Assembly (NCBI GenBank): GCA_031254035.1
Contig: JAIRVF010000094.1
Location: forward strand, 1 to 45,560
DNA length: 45,560 nt
Direction: 5' to 3'
Source of the DNA: Paenibacillus sp.
GTDB taxonomy: Bacteria; Bacillota; Bacilli; Paenibacillales; Paenibacillaceae
The notes under the pieces were generated by a model, which saw nothing but the letters and a program-made list of their open reading frames with translations, was not told the origin of the DNA and did no database searches. Below, piece by piece: positions 7,551 to 15,835 of this stretch (positions are counted from its first letter, which is position 1; every line of letters starts with the position of its first letter). A program made the translations under genes and the position numbers.

Positions 7551-7651
7551 GTATTTATAATACCCAACTATTAGTATAAGGGTACCATTGGGTACTGTCA
7601 ATACCCGTTGACTAAATATTTTTTTTGTGGTTAGGGGTATTTAAAATACCC
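7551..7651 (+). promoter_or_regulatory. Second operator cluster downstream of cro
   Basis: Three further sites resemble those at the early promoter. They are GTATTTATAATACCC (7551-7565), GGGTACTGTCAATACCC (7590-7606), and the perfect 17-bp palindrome GGGTATTTAAAATACCC (7635-7651). A GGGTACC half-site-like word is at 7580-7586. A TTGACT at 7608-7613 could be a -35 element, but no good -10 sits at the right distance. Confidence 0.75.
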
Positions 7652-7699
7652 ATGGTGCGAGTAGTCTCCAATATGATGCAGAAAGTGAGGTACGACTTA

Positions 7700-7753
7700 T
7701 TGAATCGGGAAGGAATTCTCCTGGAAATTAATCGGGGGTGTGAAGCGTCATGA
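7700..7753 (+). CDS. Possible 17-codon leader peptide
   Basis: A TTG start with AAGTGAGGT upstream opens MNREGILLEINRGCEAS, which stops in a TCATGA overlap with the HTH gene start. The spacing and the stop-start overlap suggest translational coupling, but the peptide is too short to judge. Confidence 0.3.
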   Translation: MNREGILLEINRGCEAS

Positions 7754-8031
7754 CTGGTTTAGAAGATGCAATTCGCGCAATTATCGCTGAGGAAGTAGCT
7801 GCAGCCGAACAACGAATTATGGCATTGCTTCCAGCTCATGAAGATAGGACTCTTGATGTCCATGAAGCTGCGAAACATATTGGGATTTCAGAAAAGTTGA
7901 TTTATAGGTTATGCAAAACAAATGATATTCCTCATGAACGATATGGAGTTTCTGGTTCTCGGAGACCGACAATAAAGATTCGTTTGTCTGATTTGGAGAC
8001 CTGGAGAGCTAATCAAAGAGCGAAGAAGTGA
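7750..8031 (+). CDS. Helix-turn-helix DNA-binding protein (excisionase-type fold)
   Basis: 93 residues. The N-terminal third is a charged helix (EDAIRAIIAEEVAAAEQRI). The rest is a winged-helix/MerR-like DNA-binding domain: LDVHEAAKHIGISEKLIYRL, followed by a wing with basic residues and the closing RLSDLETWRANQ helix. That is the layout of the 'helix-turn-helix domain, excisionase family' of phages. The position soon after the cro-like gene fits either an excisionase or an early regulator, and the sequence alone does not decide. The stop is 16 bp before the ParB-domain gene. Confidence 0.8.
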   Translation: MTGLEDAIRAIIAEEVAAAEQRIMALLPAHEDRTLDVHEAAKHIGISEKLIYRLCKTNDIPHERYGVSGSRRPTIKIRLSDLETWRANQRAKK

Positions 8032-8047
8032 AGAAAGGAGAATTAAA

Positions 8048-9196
8048 TTGCTCATAGATATTAACCAAATCAAAGTCAGTGATCGGATTCGAAAAGATTT
8101 CGGCGGCATCGAAGAACTTGCCCAAGATATTGATCAGAACGGACTTATCAATCCGATTTTGGTCACACCAGATTATCAACTGATAGCGGGAGAGAGACGT
8201 TTAAAGGCGCATCAGTTCCTTAATAGGGAGCAAGTAGAAGTTCGTATCATGGAAATTAGTGATTACGAGCACCAACTCCGCTTAGAGATCAGCGAGAATG
8301 AACATCGGAAAGAGTTTACTTTCTCGGAGCGGGTCGAATGGGCAAAGCGTCTTGAAGAAGTTGAGCGGATCAAGGCCAAGGAGCGAATGGCAGGTGGTAA
8401 GGATAAATTTCCTGAGCAGGAATCCGGGCAAGTCAGGGATATAGTAGCGGAACAAGCTGGGTTCGGTTCAGGCAAGCAATATGACAAAGCGAAATTTATA
8501 GCCGAGAATGCGACGCCTGAAATAATCCAGCAACTTGATGCCGGATTGATCAGCACTCATAAAGCTTTCATTGAAACCAAGAATCTACTTGAGGCAGCTG
8601 TTCGTGAAGCAGAGGAACGTGCAGAAAAAGCAGAGCAGGAAAAAATAGAACTCCAGCACCAATACAAAAACGCAATTCCAGCTGATCAGTTAGATGAAGC
8701 TGTTGCAGCTGCCGTTGAGCGGCATGAAGAAGAAACGACAGTATTCATCAAGCAGAAGGAGAAAGAAGCGGAAGCACAATTAAAACAGCGGGATGACTAC
8801 TGGAAGAACAAACTTAAGGAAGAGATTGAATCAGAACGACTTAAGGTTGATCAACTGAAATCAGGATACCAGCGCGCAAAAGAAGAGATCGAAGCCTTGA
8901 AGCTTCAGCAACCAGATAATTATGACGAGCAGAAATCTGCGGTGCAAATGAAAAAACTTCGCTTTGAAGCTGACAGCAATACAATTCAAGTCAGCATTCA
9001 CATCAAGCAGTTTCTTCAAAAGGTCGGTATCACCTCTTTCATGCTAGGGGCAGTTGCTGAGGCTTCCAGTAGTGAAAAGAAACGACTTTCTGAAAGCTTG
9101 AATATGCTTGAATCCTTTATTCAACAATTAAGACCAGCCGTAAACGGCAGAAAGGTGGTAGAAGGAAATGTCAATGTCGATGGTGGAGCAAAGTGA
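8048..9196 (+). CDS. ParB/Spo0J N-terminal domain protein with long coiled coil
   Basis: 382 residues; TTG start behind AGAAAGGAG. Residues 1-110 form the ParB N-terminal nucleotide/DNA-binding fold: IEELAQDIDQNGLINPILV, then LIAGERRLKAH with GERR at 48-51. A KorB/HTH-like middle follows (FSERVEWAKRL; VAEQAGFGSGKQ). Residues about 175-290 are a highly charged coiled coil (EAVREAEERAEKAEQEKIEL), followed by a helical C-terminus. No ParA partner is present, so simple partition is unlikely. In phages such proteins more often act in regulation or DNA binding. Confidence 0.85.
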   Translation: MLIDINQIKVSDRIRKDFGGIEELAQDIDQNGLINPILVTPDYQLIAGERRLKAHQFLNREQVEVRIMEISDYEHQLRLEISENEHRKEFTFSERVEWAKRLEEVERIKAKERMAGGKDKFPEQESGQVRDIVAEQAGFGSGKQYDKAKFIAENATPEIIQQLDAGLISTHKAFIETKNLLEAAVREAEERAEKAEQEKIELQHQYKNAIPADQLDEAVAAAVERHEEETTVFIKQKEKEAEAQLKQRDDYWKNKLKEEIESERLKVDQLKSGYQRAKEEIEALKLQQPDNYDEQKSAVQMKKLRFEADSNTIQVSIHIKQFLQKVGITSFMLGAVAEASSSEKKRLSESLNMLESFIQQLRPAVNGRKVVEGNVNVDGGAK

Positions 9197-9596
9197 TTTT
9201 TTGAGTGTTGTAGAGAAGCAAATGCAGTTGACTGAGGCGCAGGGGCTTGCCATTCGTGGTTTGGTTGAAGGAATCAGACAAATGCAGCTAGATGTTACCG
9301 AGAAGGTCGAGGAAGTCCAAATCATGGTTCAAGAGGTTCGAGACAGTGTCACCTTGATAGATGCAGAATGCTATCAACTTCAACAAGCAGTGCGATTCAA
9401 ATCAAACGAGTTGACGAAGCACCGGTATAAGGAGTCCGATGAAAAATTCAAAGACATGGTAGGACGCTATCGCCGTATGATCTGGAGCAAAATGAAGGAA
9501 CGTTTCGAAGTAGCTAAATACAGCCACATACGCCGAATTGATTTTGACGATGCAATCTACTTCGTTCAAGAGTTCCGTCCAGAAGATTATATCTAA
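9168..9596 (+). CDS. ORF6C-domain phage protein
   Basis: 142 residues. The C-terminal half matches the ORF6C domain found at the end of many phage antirepressors (ECYQLQQAVRFKSNELTKHR, then YRRMIWSKMKERFEV and RIDFDDAIYFVQEF). The first 60 residues are a coiled-coil-like helix, with no BRO or other N-terminal antirepressor domain. ATG codons at 9168, 9174 and 9180 all compete; GAAGGA favours 9174. The gene begins inside the end of the ParB-domain gene, so the two are probably translationally coupled. The function of a stand-alone ORF6C domain is unknown. Confidence 0.8.
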   Translation: MSMSMVEQSDFLSVVEKQMQLTEAQGLAIRGLVEGIRQMQLDVTEKVEEVQIMVQEVRDSVTLIDAECYQLQQAVRFKSNELTKHRYKESDEKFKDMVGRYRRMIWSKMKERFEVAKYSHIRRIDFDDAIYFVQEFRPEDYI

Positions 9597-9609
9597 GGAG
9601 TGATTCATT

Positions 9610-9705
9610 ATGACTCTTCCAGAGCTGGCCCGTATCTGGTTTCGAAATCAACTTCAGCATGCCATTATTGTTCGCAATATCCTGCGGCAGGAGAAATCAA
9701 AATGA
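9610..9705 (+). CDS. Small hypothetical protein (31 aa)
   Basis: TAAGGAG eight bases before the ATG gives a strong start. The product, MTLPELARIWFRNQLQHAII and eleven more basic residues, is a single amphipathic helix. Its TGA overlaps the ATG of the next gene (ATGA). A frame open from 9600 runs through the same DNA, but it begins with poor codons and no ribosome site, so I take this short gene plus the start at 9702 as the real pair. Confidence 0.55.
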   Translation: MTLPELARIWFRNQLQHAIIVRNILRQEKSK

Positions 9706-10070
9706 GTAATAAAGTGAAAACCGTCTACGCAATTCCAATTGTGGACGATGAAGGACAAAAGTTTACGGCAGATCAACCGGCAGATTCGCTAATAAACGCC
9801 GTTCTACTCATGCATCGCCATTTAAACCATTTGCATTCAGTAGATACGGAACTATTAGAGCTGACCGAACAAGATAAGAAAAAACTTGCTCTTCAAAATG
9901 AAAAAGAACTTACTGAACAAAAACTTCAAGCAGTATATAGATCCCAAAATTCATTCTTGGATATGCCGTGGCCCTATCAAATGTGTTACCAGAAAATGAA
10001 GCCATTAAATGAACAAGTGGATAAATTAACGAACAGAATATCCGAACTTGAAGCGGAGATATGGAGCTGA
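9702..10070 (+). CDS. Hypothetical coiled-coil protein
   Basis: 122 residues; start chosen at 9702, with AGGAG about eight bases upstream and a stop-start ATGA overlap with the previous gene. The N-terminus is a small strand region (VKTVYAIPIVDDEGQ). The rest is helical with heptad-like spacing (ELTEQDKKKLALQNEKELTE; KLTNRISELEAEI). I know no function. It is one of a run of small coupled genes between the ORF6C gene and the replication genes. Confidence 0.65.
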   Translation: MSNKVKTVYAIPIVDDEGQKFTADQPADSLINAVLLMHRHLNHLHSVDTELLELTEQDKKKLALQNEKELTEQKLQAVYRSQNSFLDMPWPYQMCYQKMKPLNEQVDKLTNRISELEAEIWS

Positions 10071-10426
10071 GAGAGTTGGATAAGCATAAACAATCTAGGG
10101 CGCTGAGAGCGCAACTACGTGAGTTGTACGAGGACAGCATTGACGCTGTTAAATTTGGGTTACCAAACGACAAAATCCATGCTCAAATCGATTTACTTAA
10201 ATCTCAGTTGAATGCGTTGGAGAAATCTATAGGCAAGAATGAAGAATACGATGGTCTTGAAGAACCAGATACATCTGGATATAAGATTTCTGGGAAGGTG
10301 ATAGGTATCTGTGAGTATTGGAAAAAGAGGTTTTCGAGGGTCAGAAATATCCTGATCCAGCAGAAGAAGGGACTTTCTGTAATTACTACTGCCGTTCTCG
10401 CAATAGAAAAATCAGAAAATCCCTGA
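10061..10426 (+). CDS. Hypothetical protein
   Basis: 121 residues, starting inside the end of the previous gene with AGCGGAG upstream. The first half is helical and charged (RALRAQLRELYEDSIDAV; LKSQLNALEKSIG). The second half is basic with a hydrophobic segment (SVITTAVLAIEKS). No recognised domain. A small hairpin (ATCGTG...CACGAT, about 10432-10449) follows in the short gap before the next gene. Confidence 0.55.
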   Translation: MELRELDKHKQSRALRAQLRELYEDSIDAVKFGLPNDKIHAQIDLLKSQLNALEKSIGKNEEYDGLEEPDTSGYKISGKVIGICEYWKKRFSRVRNILIQQKKGLSVITTAVLAIEKSENP

Positions 10427-10518
10427 CAAACAATCGTGCTACCAACACGATCATTTAACAAACATTTCAACGGCAGTATACCACGGATTTTATAAAAAGA
10501 AAATAGGAGGCCTGTTTT

Positions 10519-11664
10519 GTGAAAGGAGACAAAGATTTCACTATATGGCAGACAAGCATAATTGTTAGAGGCGACAAAGAAATATCTCACCCTGTTTTCA
10601 TGCGTGTGTTAGACATGATGAAAGGTAGAGGCTTTGTCATTGGCTCTGATCCGCGAATAGATCGTGATTATCCAAGTCTTTCAAAAGATCACTTTGCAGG
10701 AAGCAAAGGAGAACTCCTTTTTGTAGGAGAGAAATATAATTGTGGTGCAAAAATTGAATTCTATCAGGAAATTAATACAGTGAATCGAAGTGGCGGCAGA
10801 TATGATTTCGACAAATTTGAAAAGATGCCTTATCTACTTCAAAAGCGATTTCTGGTTGAATGCAAATATATAGAACAATTTTTGGAGGAGGAAGGCTTTA
10901 CATGTGACGCTGAACCTGCACTGAGAACATCCTACGATAAGGTTTTTCATGAGCTTAATTCACCAGACAGGCACTGGAGCTCAGAAAATCTACCAGATTA
11001 CAACGCTCTCGACAAAGATGGGAAGCGAATTAATAACGGTGAAGTGAAGTATTTCAGGGACAGAAAAGGAACGCTGATGCGCGGGACTGTATACCATAAT
11101 ATCAATAATATGTGGTGGGTTATCGTAAACAAGGATTTCTATAGAAATCTAGCTGCGTTTAAGCTATTTGATTTAGACACAAAACCCGAGAACAGGATTC
11201 GTAAACTGATTCGAAAATCGGGACACCACAATCCTAAGTCTCGCTTTGTTCCAACACCTGACCAGTTAACAGAATGGAAGCAAAAGGCGAAGCGTGCTGG
11301 CAAGGATGGAAGAATAAAATTTGCCAACGAGATATTAGGATATCTTTATGAAATTGGATGGATGTCTCGAAAGTTTCAACTTTTCATGAAAGATACAAAG
11401 CGATTGGGATTGGTAGAGACAGAAGGGAATCCTTACTTTATTGGAATGAGGTTAGGTGAAAGGAAGTATGATCCGCCCAAACCAATTCCTCTGTATCCGA
11501 AACCAGGGCAAATGTCCAGCACAGAATCAGGTTGGGTAGAAAACTTGCGTGATTATGTGACTTATGGAAAGCCCACGGTATCCAGATGGTTTTGTAAAGA
11601 TAGTTCGGGCTATATGTGGCCTGAAGTCAGAGAAAGATTGTTGTTTATTGGAGCACATGTCTAG
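10519..11664 (+). CDS. Hypothetical protein of the early region, 381 aa
   Basis: A GTG start six bases after AGGAGG. The protein is soluble, rich in aromatic and basic residues, with conserved-looking blocks such as RGDKEISHPVFMRVLDMMKG, GSKGELLFVGEKY, FYQEINTVNRSGGRYDFDKF and KSGHHNPKSRFVPTPDQ. I see no nucleotide-binding, nuclease or HTH signature that I can name. Its size and place before the replisome organiser suggest a DNA-metabolism role, but this is guesswork from context. Confidence 0.7.
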   Translation: MKGDKDFTIWQTSIIVRGDKEISHPVFMRVLDMMKGRGFVIGSDPRIDRDYPSLSKDHFAGSKGELLFVGEKYNCGAKIEFYQEINTVNRSGGRYDFDKFEKMPYLLQKRFLVECKYIEQFLEEEGFTCDAEPALRTSYDKVFHELNSPDRHWSSENLPDYNALDKDGKRINNGEVKYFRDRKGTLMRGTVYHNINNMWWVIVNKDFYRNLAAFKLFDLDTKPENRIRKLIRKSGHHNPKSRFVPTPDQLTEWKQKAKRAGKDGRIKFANEILGYLYEIGWMSRKFQLFMKDTKRLGLVETEGNPYFIGMRLGERKYDPPKPIPLYPKPGQMSSTESGWVENLRDYVTYGKPTVSRWFCKDSSGYMWPEVRERLLFIGAHV

Positions 11665-11682
11665 TAAATGGAGGTGGCTGCA

Positions 11683-12081
11683 TTGTCTCTACAAAAACAA
11701 TATACACTCGGAGAGCTTTATAGTCTTGCTGATCAATACAGCCATGATTACCCAGCTACTCTTGCTCGGAAGATCGAAATTTTGTCAGAAATACAAATCA
11801 TACTTGGTCGGAAAGCTGCTGATGCTGTTCGCGAATATAAGCATAAATATGCGGAAAGGAAGCGAGTATACGCCGAAGCTTATGTGGAAGCCACTAAAGA
11901 TAAGGCGCAGCGCGCTGAATTAGCGGTAATCGATTTAAGGATGGAGGAGGCCGATCTGGAAGCAGATAAAGTCCGATGGAATAATGCAGTGACCAGTAAT
12001 GAACAAGTGATTAACTCTTTAAAATACAGCCTAAAGGTTCTGCTCGCGGAGCTTGATAACAACGCCAGCGCTACCAGATAG
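11683..12081 (+). CDS. Hypothetical early phage protein (132 aa)
   Basis: An ATG at 11668 is in frame, but the strong GGAGGTGG at 11670-11677 lies inside it and six bases before TTG 11683, so the TTG is the likely start. The product is helical (LYSLADQYSHDYPATLARKI; AYVEATKDKAQRAELAVIDL, RMEEADLEADKVRWNNAV). The pattern of an early basic helix and a final 'EQVINSLKYSLKVLL' helix resembles small proteins often placed beside phage single-strand-binding or recombination genes. I cannot assign the family. Confidence 0.65.
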   Translation: MSLQKQYTLGELYSLADQYSHDYPATLARKIEILSEIQIILGRKAADAVREYKHKYAERKRVYAEAYVEATKDKAQRAELAVIDLRMEEADLEADKVRWNNAVTSNEQVINSLKYSLKVLLAELDNNASATR

Positions 12082-12114
12082 GTTATGATGCAAAAGCTGA
12101 GAAGAGGTTGAAAC

Positions 12115-13110
12115 ATGGCTGAAATTAAATGGATCAAACTCAGTACCGGCATGTTTGACGACGAAAAAATTAAAATCATCGAAGATATGCCAGAAGCTGA
12201 CACGATTATTGTTATATGGCTCAAATTAATGACCATGACAGGTAAATCAAATATGGGCGGATACATTATGCTAACAGAATCTATTCCTTATACGGAGGAT
12301 ATGCTGATTTCAGTGATTAAGAGGCCCCTTCCAGTTATAAAAATGGCTCTATCTATTTTTGAGAGATTTGGAATGTTGGAAATTTCTGAACAAGGAGCAT
12401 TCTTTCTTCCTAACTGGGAGAAGCACCAAAACACTGAATCTCTTGAAAAAGTGCGAGAGTATGAGCGAAAGAGAAAGGCGGAACAAAGGGCAAGGCGCAA
12501 AAAATTGCAGCTTGGTGAACCAAGTCCGGGAAATGTCCCGGACAGTCCCGGCAATGTCACGGCCCTAGAAGTAAGAAGTAAGACTAAAGAAAAAGAGAGT
12601 AGTTGTTGTTTAGAGCCCGAGGCTAAAATCAATTCCAAAGATGAGGGGATACCGTTCACCCGGCAGGATACTGATCCTGTCAATTCTGAAACAGATACTG
12701 ACTCTGGGCAGAAAAAAATATCATCTGCGGACATGGATTATCGCAACGTCGTTGCCAACAAGTATCTTCAGCGTAGGGGGAAAGGTTTGGACATTACAGT
12801 AGCCGATGAGAAGACCATTGATGAATTGAAAGCTGCTGCTGTTCCGATCCAAACCGTTTTGGACGGAATCGATCAGTCCTTTGACAAATTTAAACCAAAG
12901 CATCGGCGGGATGGGATACGGAGTCTGAGTTATTGTGCAACGATCATTTTCTCCTTGCATGCAATGCGAGAAGTTGCCAGCAAGAGCAAGGAGGTTGAAA
13001 CACAATCAACGGATGATACGAAGCCACAAATCGAAGTACCACCAAGCGAATATACCGAAGAGGACATTCAGAACATGCTTGCAAAACTGAGGGCTAAACA
13101 GGGAGGGTGA
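12115..13110 (+). CDS. Phage replisome organiser (N-terminal domain protein)
   Basis: 331 residues; AGAGGTTG before the ATG. The N-terminus is the winged-helix domain of phage replisome organisers (KWIKLSTGMFDDEKIKIIED; IVIWLKLMTMTGKSNMGGYI; EMLISVIKRPLPVIKMAL in general form), followed by a basic linker (REYERKRKAEQRARRKKLQ). A C-terminal region near 225-300 resembles DnaD-like segments. Such proteins bind the phage origin and recruit helicase loader and helicase. The loader gene follows six bases later, supporting the assignment. The origin itself may lie within this gene, but I did not find clear iterons. Confidence 0.85.
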   Translation: MAEIKWIKLSTGMFDDEKIKIIEDMPEADTIIVIWLKLMTMTGKSNMGGYIMLTESIPYTEDMLISVIKRPLPVIKMALSIFERFGMLEISEQGAFFLPNWEKHQNTESLEKVREYERKRKAEQRARRKKLQLGEPSPGNVPDSPGNVTALEVRSKTKEKESSCCLEPEAKINSKDEGIPFTRQDTDPVNSETDTDSGQKKISSADMDYRNVVANKYLQRRGKGLDITVADEKTIDELKAAAVPIQTVLDGIDQSFDKFKPKHRRDGIRSLSYCATIIFSLHAMREVASKSKEVETQSTDDTKPQIEVPPSEYTEEDIQNMLAKLRAKQGG

Positions 13111-13116
13111 TGCCAT

Positions 13117-14085
13117 ATGGAGAGCTTCGGCAAAGAGTTAAAGGCATTAATGCCCGCTGACTTCGCTAAGCGCCAAGCCATTGTTCTGGAGCGTATGGCC
13201 ATTCATCCCGAAGTTCAGCGCTTGAAAGACGAGTTTCCTGACAGAACAGGCGACCTGATGAAACCTAGGCGATACAGGGACTTGTCGCAGCATCTATCCT
13301 ATTGCGATAAATGTAGAGAGTGTCCAGGTCTACAAGCCTGCCAAAACGAGCAGAATGGGCATACAAGCATTGCAGAGCCGAATCCGAACAAAGATGACGA
13401 ACTGGTCTTTCGACTTCGAAAATGCCCATTGCTGATGGCTCATGAAAGGGAACAAGGAATAGGGCAAAAGATCAAGAGTCATCACATTCCGGCTCATATC
13501 CTAAAGGCAACATTTGAAGATATTGAACCCGATCAGCAGCGAATATCCGCTATTGCAGCAGCTATAAACTTCTGTGATGGATTTGTCTCGGGGGAAACAA
13601 CTGAAGGGTTGTACCTATACGGTCAAATGGGTGTAGGAAAAAGTCGTATTGCTGGGGCTATTGCAGGGGAGTTGGCAAAACGCGGCGTGGATGTATTGAT
13701 GGTCTATGTACCGGATTTCTTTTCTGAGGTAAAGGATGCCATTAGTTCAAAAACGGAAACTGTAGAGTCAAAATTGGATGCTCTAAGAACTGCAACGGTT
13801 CTAATCTTGGATGATATCGGGGCAGAATCGATAACAACTTGGACGCGAGATGAAGTTCTTGGACCGATCCTCCAACGTAGAATGGAGCAGCTAGTGACGA
13901 TTTACACATCCAATTTGACCATCAAAGAGCTTCAGCAACATTTGACTAATGTGAAAGATGCAAAAGAAATTGATAAGAAACAGCATGAAAAAAAGGCTGA
14001 ACGAATCATTGATCGGATTGAGCCATTTGTAAAGGTACTCCCGGTTGGTGGACGGAATAGACGTAGGGGTGAGAAGCATGTGTAA
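13117..14085 (+). CDS. DnaI/DnaC-like helicase loader ATPase
   Basis: 322 residues. An N-terminal helical part carries a cysteine cluster (C63-x2-C66-x2-C69, C75 and C103), like the zinc-binding N-domain of Bacillus DnaI. The AAA+ ATPase follows with Walker A GQMGVGKS (169-176), Walker B VLILDDIG (228-235) and a sensor-like YTSNL. It would load the host hexameric helicase on the phage origin. The gene follows the replisome organiser directly and overlaps the small zinc-finger gene. Confidence 0.9.
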   Translation: MESFGKELKALMPADFAKRQAIVLERMAIHPEVQRLKDEFPDRTGDLMKPRRYRDLSQHLSYCDKCRECPGLQACQNEQNGHTSIAEPNPNKDDELVFRLRKCPLLMAHEREQGIGQKIKSHHIPAHILKATFEDIEPDQQRISAIAAAINFCDGFVSGETTEGLYLYGQMGVGKSRIAGAIAGELAKRGVDVLMVYVPDFFSEVKDAISSKTETVESKLDALRTATVLILDDIGAESITTWTRDEVLGPILQRRMEQLVTIYTSNLTIKELQQHLTNVKDAKEIDKKQHEKKAERIIDRIEPFVKVLPVGGRNRRRGEKHV

Positions 14086-14188
14086 AACATGTGGCGGAAA
14101 AAAGGTTGTCCTCAAACCATGTGCATTTGGTGTGATGATGGGTCCTTGCCCTGAATGTAACAAAGCAGAACCGAAATACCGGAAATAA
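14078..14188 (+). CDS. Small zinc-finger protein (36 aa)
   Basis: It begins inside the end of the loader gene, with GGGGTGAG upstream. The product has two CxxC pairs (MCKTCGGKK; GPCPECNK) plus one more Cys, a typical one-zinc ribbon. It lies between the helicase loader and the sliding clamp genes. Its role is unknown; such tiny zinc ribbons are common in phage early operons. Confidence 0.65.
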   Translation: MCKTCGGKKVVLKPCAFGVMMGPCPECNKAEPKYRK

Positions 14189-14214
14189 GATATGCCAAAG
14201 GAGGGATTGAAAGC

Positions 14215-15312
14215 ATGAAGATATCGATCGACAAATCAATTCTATGGAAACCGCTGGATCAAGTTTCTAAGGTACTCAGCACTAAAAACATCATGCCGAT
14301 CCTGTCAGAAATCCTGATTGAAGTCAACGAAAATGGGCTTTCCATGATTGGTGGCGACGGTACTGTTTTCCTGAAGTCAATGATCAGCCCGGATGACTTT
14401 CAGATGATCCGCAGTGGATCTATAACTATACCTGGTAAGCGATTAGTTGAGATCGTAAAAAAACTTAAAGACGTGATCGATATCAGTGTAGATGGTCATC
14501 AGATTACCATCAAGAGCGGACGTTCCAAGTTTGAAATGTCTGGAATGGATGCCGAGGAATATCCGAAAATGGAGCATGAGCTAGGGCAGATTATTTCAGT
14601 CTCAGGACAAACGATCAAAGAATTGATCACCAAAACTATATTTGCGGTCTATACCAAGGAAGATGCTCCAATCTTAACTGGTCTGAGGATTTCACTTTCT
14701 GAAAATGGGATCGAGGCAACCGGAACGGACCGGCATCGCCTTTCCAAAACCGCTGAGAAAATTGAAGATGGATTTGATTTTACGACAGTAGTGGGGGCCG
14801 GTAGCCTGAATGAACTAATAAAAATCATTCCTGATAAAGAAAAGGTGAACATTTCTTTTTACAAAGACAGGTTTATTGTTCAAACGGAAAGCTTTGTCTT
14901 CTCTTCCCGGGTTCTTGAAGGGGCATATCCTGATGTAGATCGGATGACACCTACTAATTTCCAAACGGTTGTAACCGTCAAGACACAGGAGTTTATTGAA
15001 GCTCTGAAAGGCGTAGACATCATTGCGAAAGAGCATAAGACAAATTTAGTTAAGATGATTGTCGAGGATGAGATTGAGCTGTTCGCTGAATCTGACCAGG
15101 GGAAAGCAAATGAATTCGCAGAAATTATTCATATGGACGGTGATCGGCTCCGAATTTCCTTTAATGCCAAATTTGCACTTAGTGCTTTGGAAGTTATCGA
15201 AAGTGAAGAAATAACAATCAATTATAACGGGAAACATGAACCGATTGTATTTAAGGGAGTAGGGAACGAAACCGACATTCATTTAATACTTCCATACCGC
15301 ACGGAGGTTTGA
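14215..15312 (+). CDS. dnaN: DNA polymerase III beta subunit (sliding clamp), phage-encoded
   Basis: 365 residues, full length for a bacterial clamp (usually about 365-380). The three repeated clamp folds are visible through characteristic segments. These include LDQVSKVLSTKNIMPILSEI near the N-terminus, SGRSKFEMSGMDAEEYP around 102-118, LTGLRISLSENGIEATGTDR (the family's 'GTDRHRL' signature) around 153-178, LEGAYPDVDRMTP in domain III and the C-terminal LPYRT. The clamp tethers polymerase and other proteins to DNA. AAAGGAGG precedes the ATG. Having its own clamp suggests the phage redirects replication or repair factors, perhaps those with clamp-binding pentapeptides at 19733-19882 and 21518-21793. 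Confidence 0.95.
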   Translation: MKISIDKSILWKPLDQVSKVLSTKNIMPILSEILIEVNENGLSMIGGDGTVFLKSMISPDDFQMIRSGSITIPGKRLVEIVKKLKDVIDISVDGHQITIKSGRSKFEMSGMDAEEYPKMEHELGQIISVSGQTIKELITKTIFAVYTKEDAPILTGLRISLSENGIEATGTDRHRLSKTAEKIEDGFDFTTVVGAGSLNELIKIIPDKEKVNISFYKDRFIVQTESFVFSSRVLEGAYPDVDRMTPTNFQTVVTVKTQEFIEALKGVDIIAKEHKTNLVKMIVEDEIELFAESDQGKANEFAEIIHMDGDRLRISFNAKFALSALEVIESEEITINYNGKHEPIVFKGVGNETDIHLILPYRTEV

Positions 15313-15313
15313 A

Positions 15314-15835
15314 TTGAGTAAATATAATGCAAAAAAGGTGATTGTCACACCAGATGGGACACTATTTGAAGAACAACTTGTGAAGAAATACAACCTTGAT
15401 GTAACAGGAATTCGTTTTGATAGCAAAATGGAGGGTGAGTATTACCAAAAGCTGCTTCTGATGAAGAAATTCAGAGAGATTAAAGACTTCTCATGCCAGC
15501 CCAAATTCGTACTTCAGGAGAACCCGAAAATAACATATATCGCAGACTTCCTTGTTACCGATCTGGACGGATCACAGCGAGTTATTGATATAAAAGGGGT
15601 TGAAACATCGACCTTTAGAGTGAAGTTGAAGCTTTTCAGGGTAAAATACCCGACTTTGCCAATTGAAATACTTGTAAAAAGGCGTGGTGAATTTGTGCCG
15701 TTGCAGCAAGTGAAAAAAGAAAAGGCAGCTCGGAAACGGGCCACAAAAAATCTACTTAAACAAGCAGAAAGGAAGATGAAGAATGTCTGTTATCACCAGA
15801 ATGGAAGCGAAATTTACCGTAATCAAAAACGATGA
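15314..15835 (+). CDS. DUF1064 family protein (PD-(D/E)XK nuclease-like)
   Basis: 173 residues; TTG start with CGGAGG upstream. Visible DUF1064 features are an N-terminal SKYNAKKV, FDSKMEGEYYQKL, the beta-strand pair ITYIADFLV and VIDIKGV, and a basic C-terminus. Spacing of E (MEGEYY), D (IADF) and D-x-K (DIKG) resembles the PD-(D/E)XK fold, so nuclease or resolvase activity is plausible. Its placement just after the clamp fits a replication or recombination role. It overlaps the next gene by 53 bp in another frame. Confidence 0.8.
   Translation: MSKYNAKKVIVTPDGTLFEEQLVKKYNLDVTGIRFDSKMEGEYYQKLLLMKKFREIKDFSCQPKFVLQENPKITYIADFLVTDLDGSQRVIDIKGVETSTFRVKLKLFRVKYPTLPIEILVKRRGEFVPLQQVKKEKAARKRATKNLLKQAERKMKNVCYHQNGSEIYRNQKR

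Noticed and set aside
7608..7640. A promoter from TTGACT after cro
   Set aside because: No acceptable -10 at 16-19 bp spacing.
9600..9701. N-terminal extension of the 122-residue protein back to 9600
   Set aside because: No ribosome site for the long form, while a coupled 31-codon gene and a start at 9702 both have good sites.
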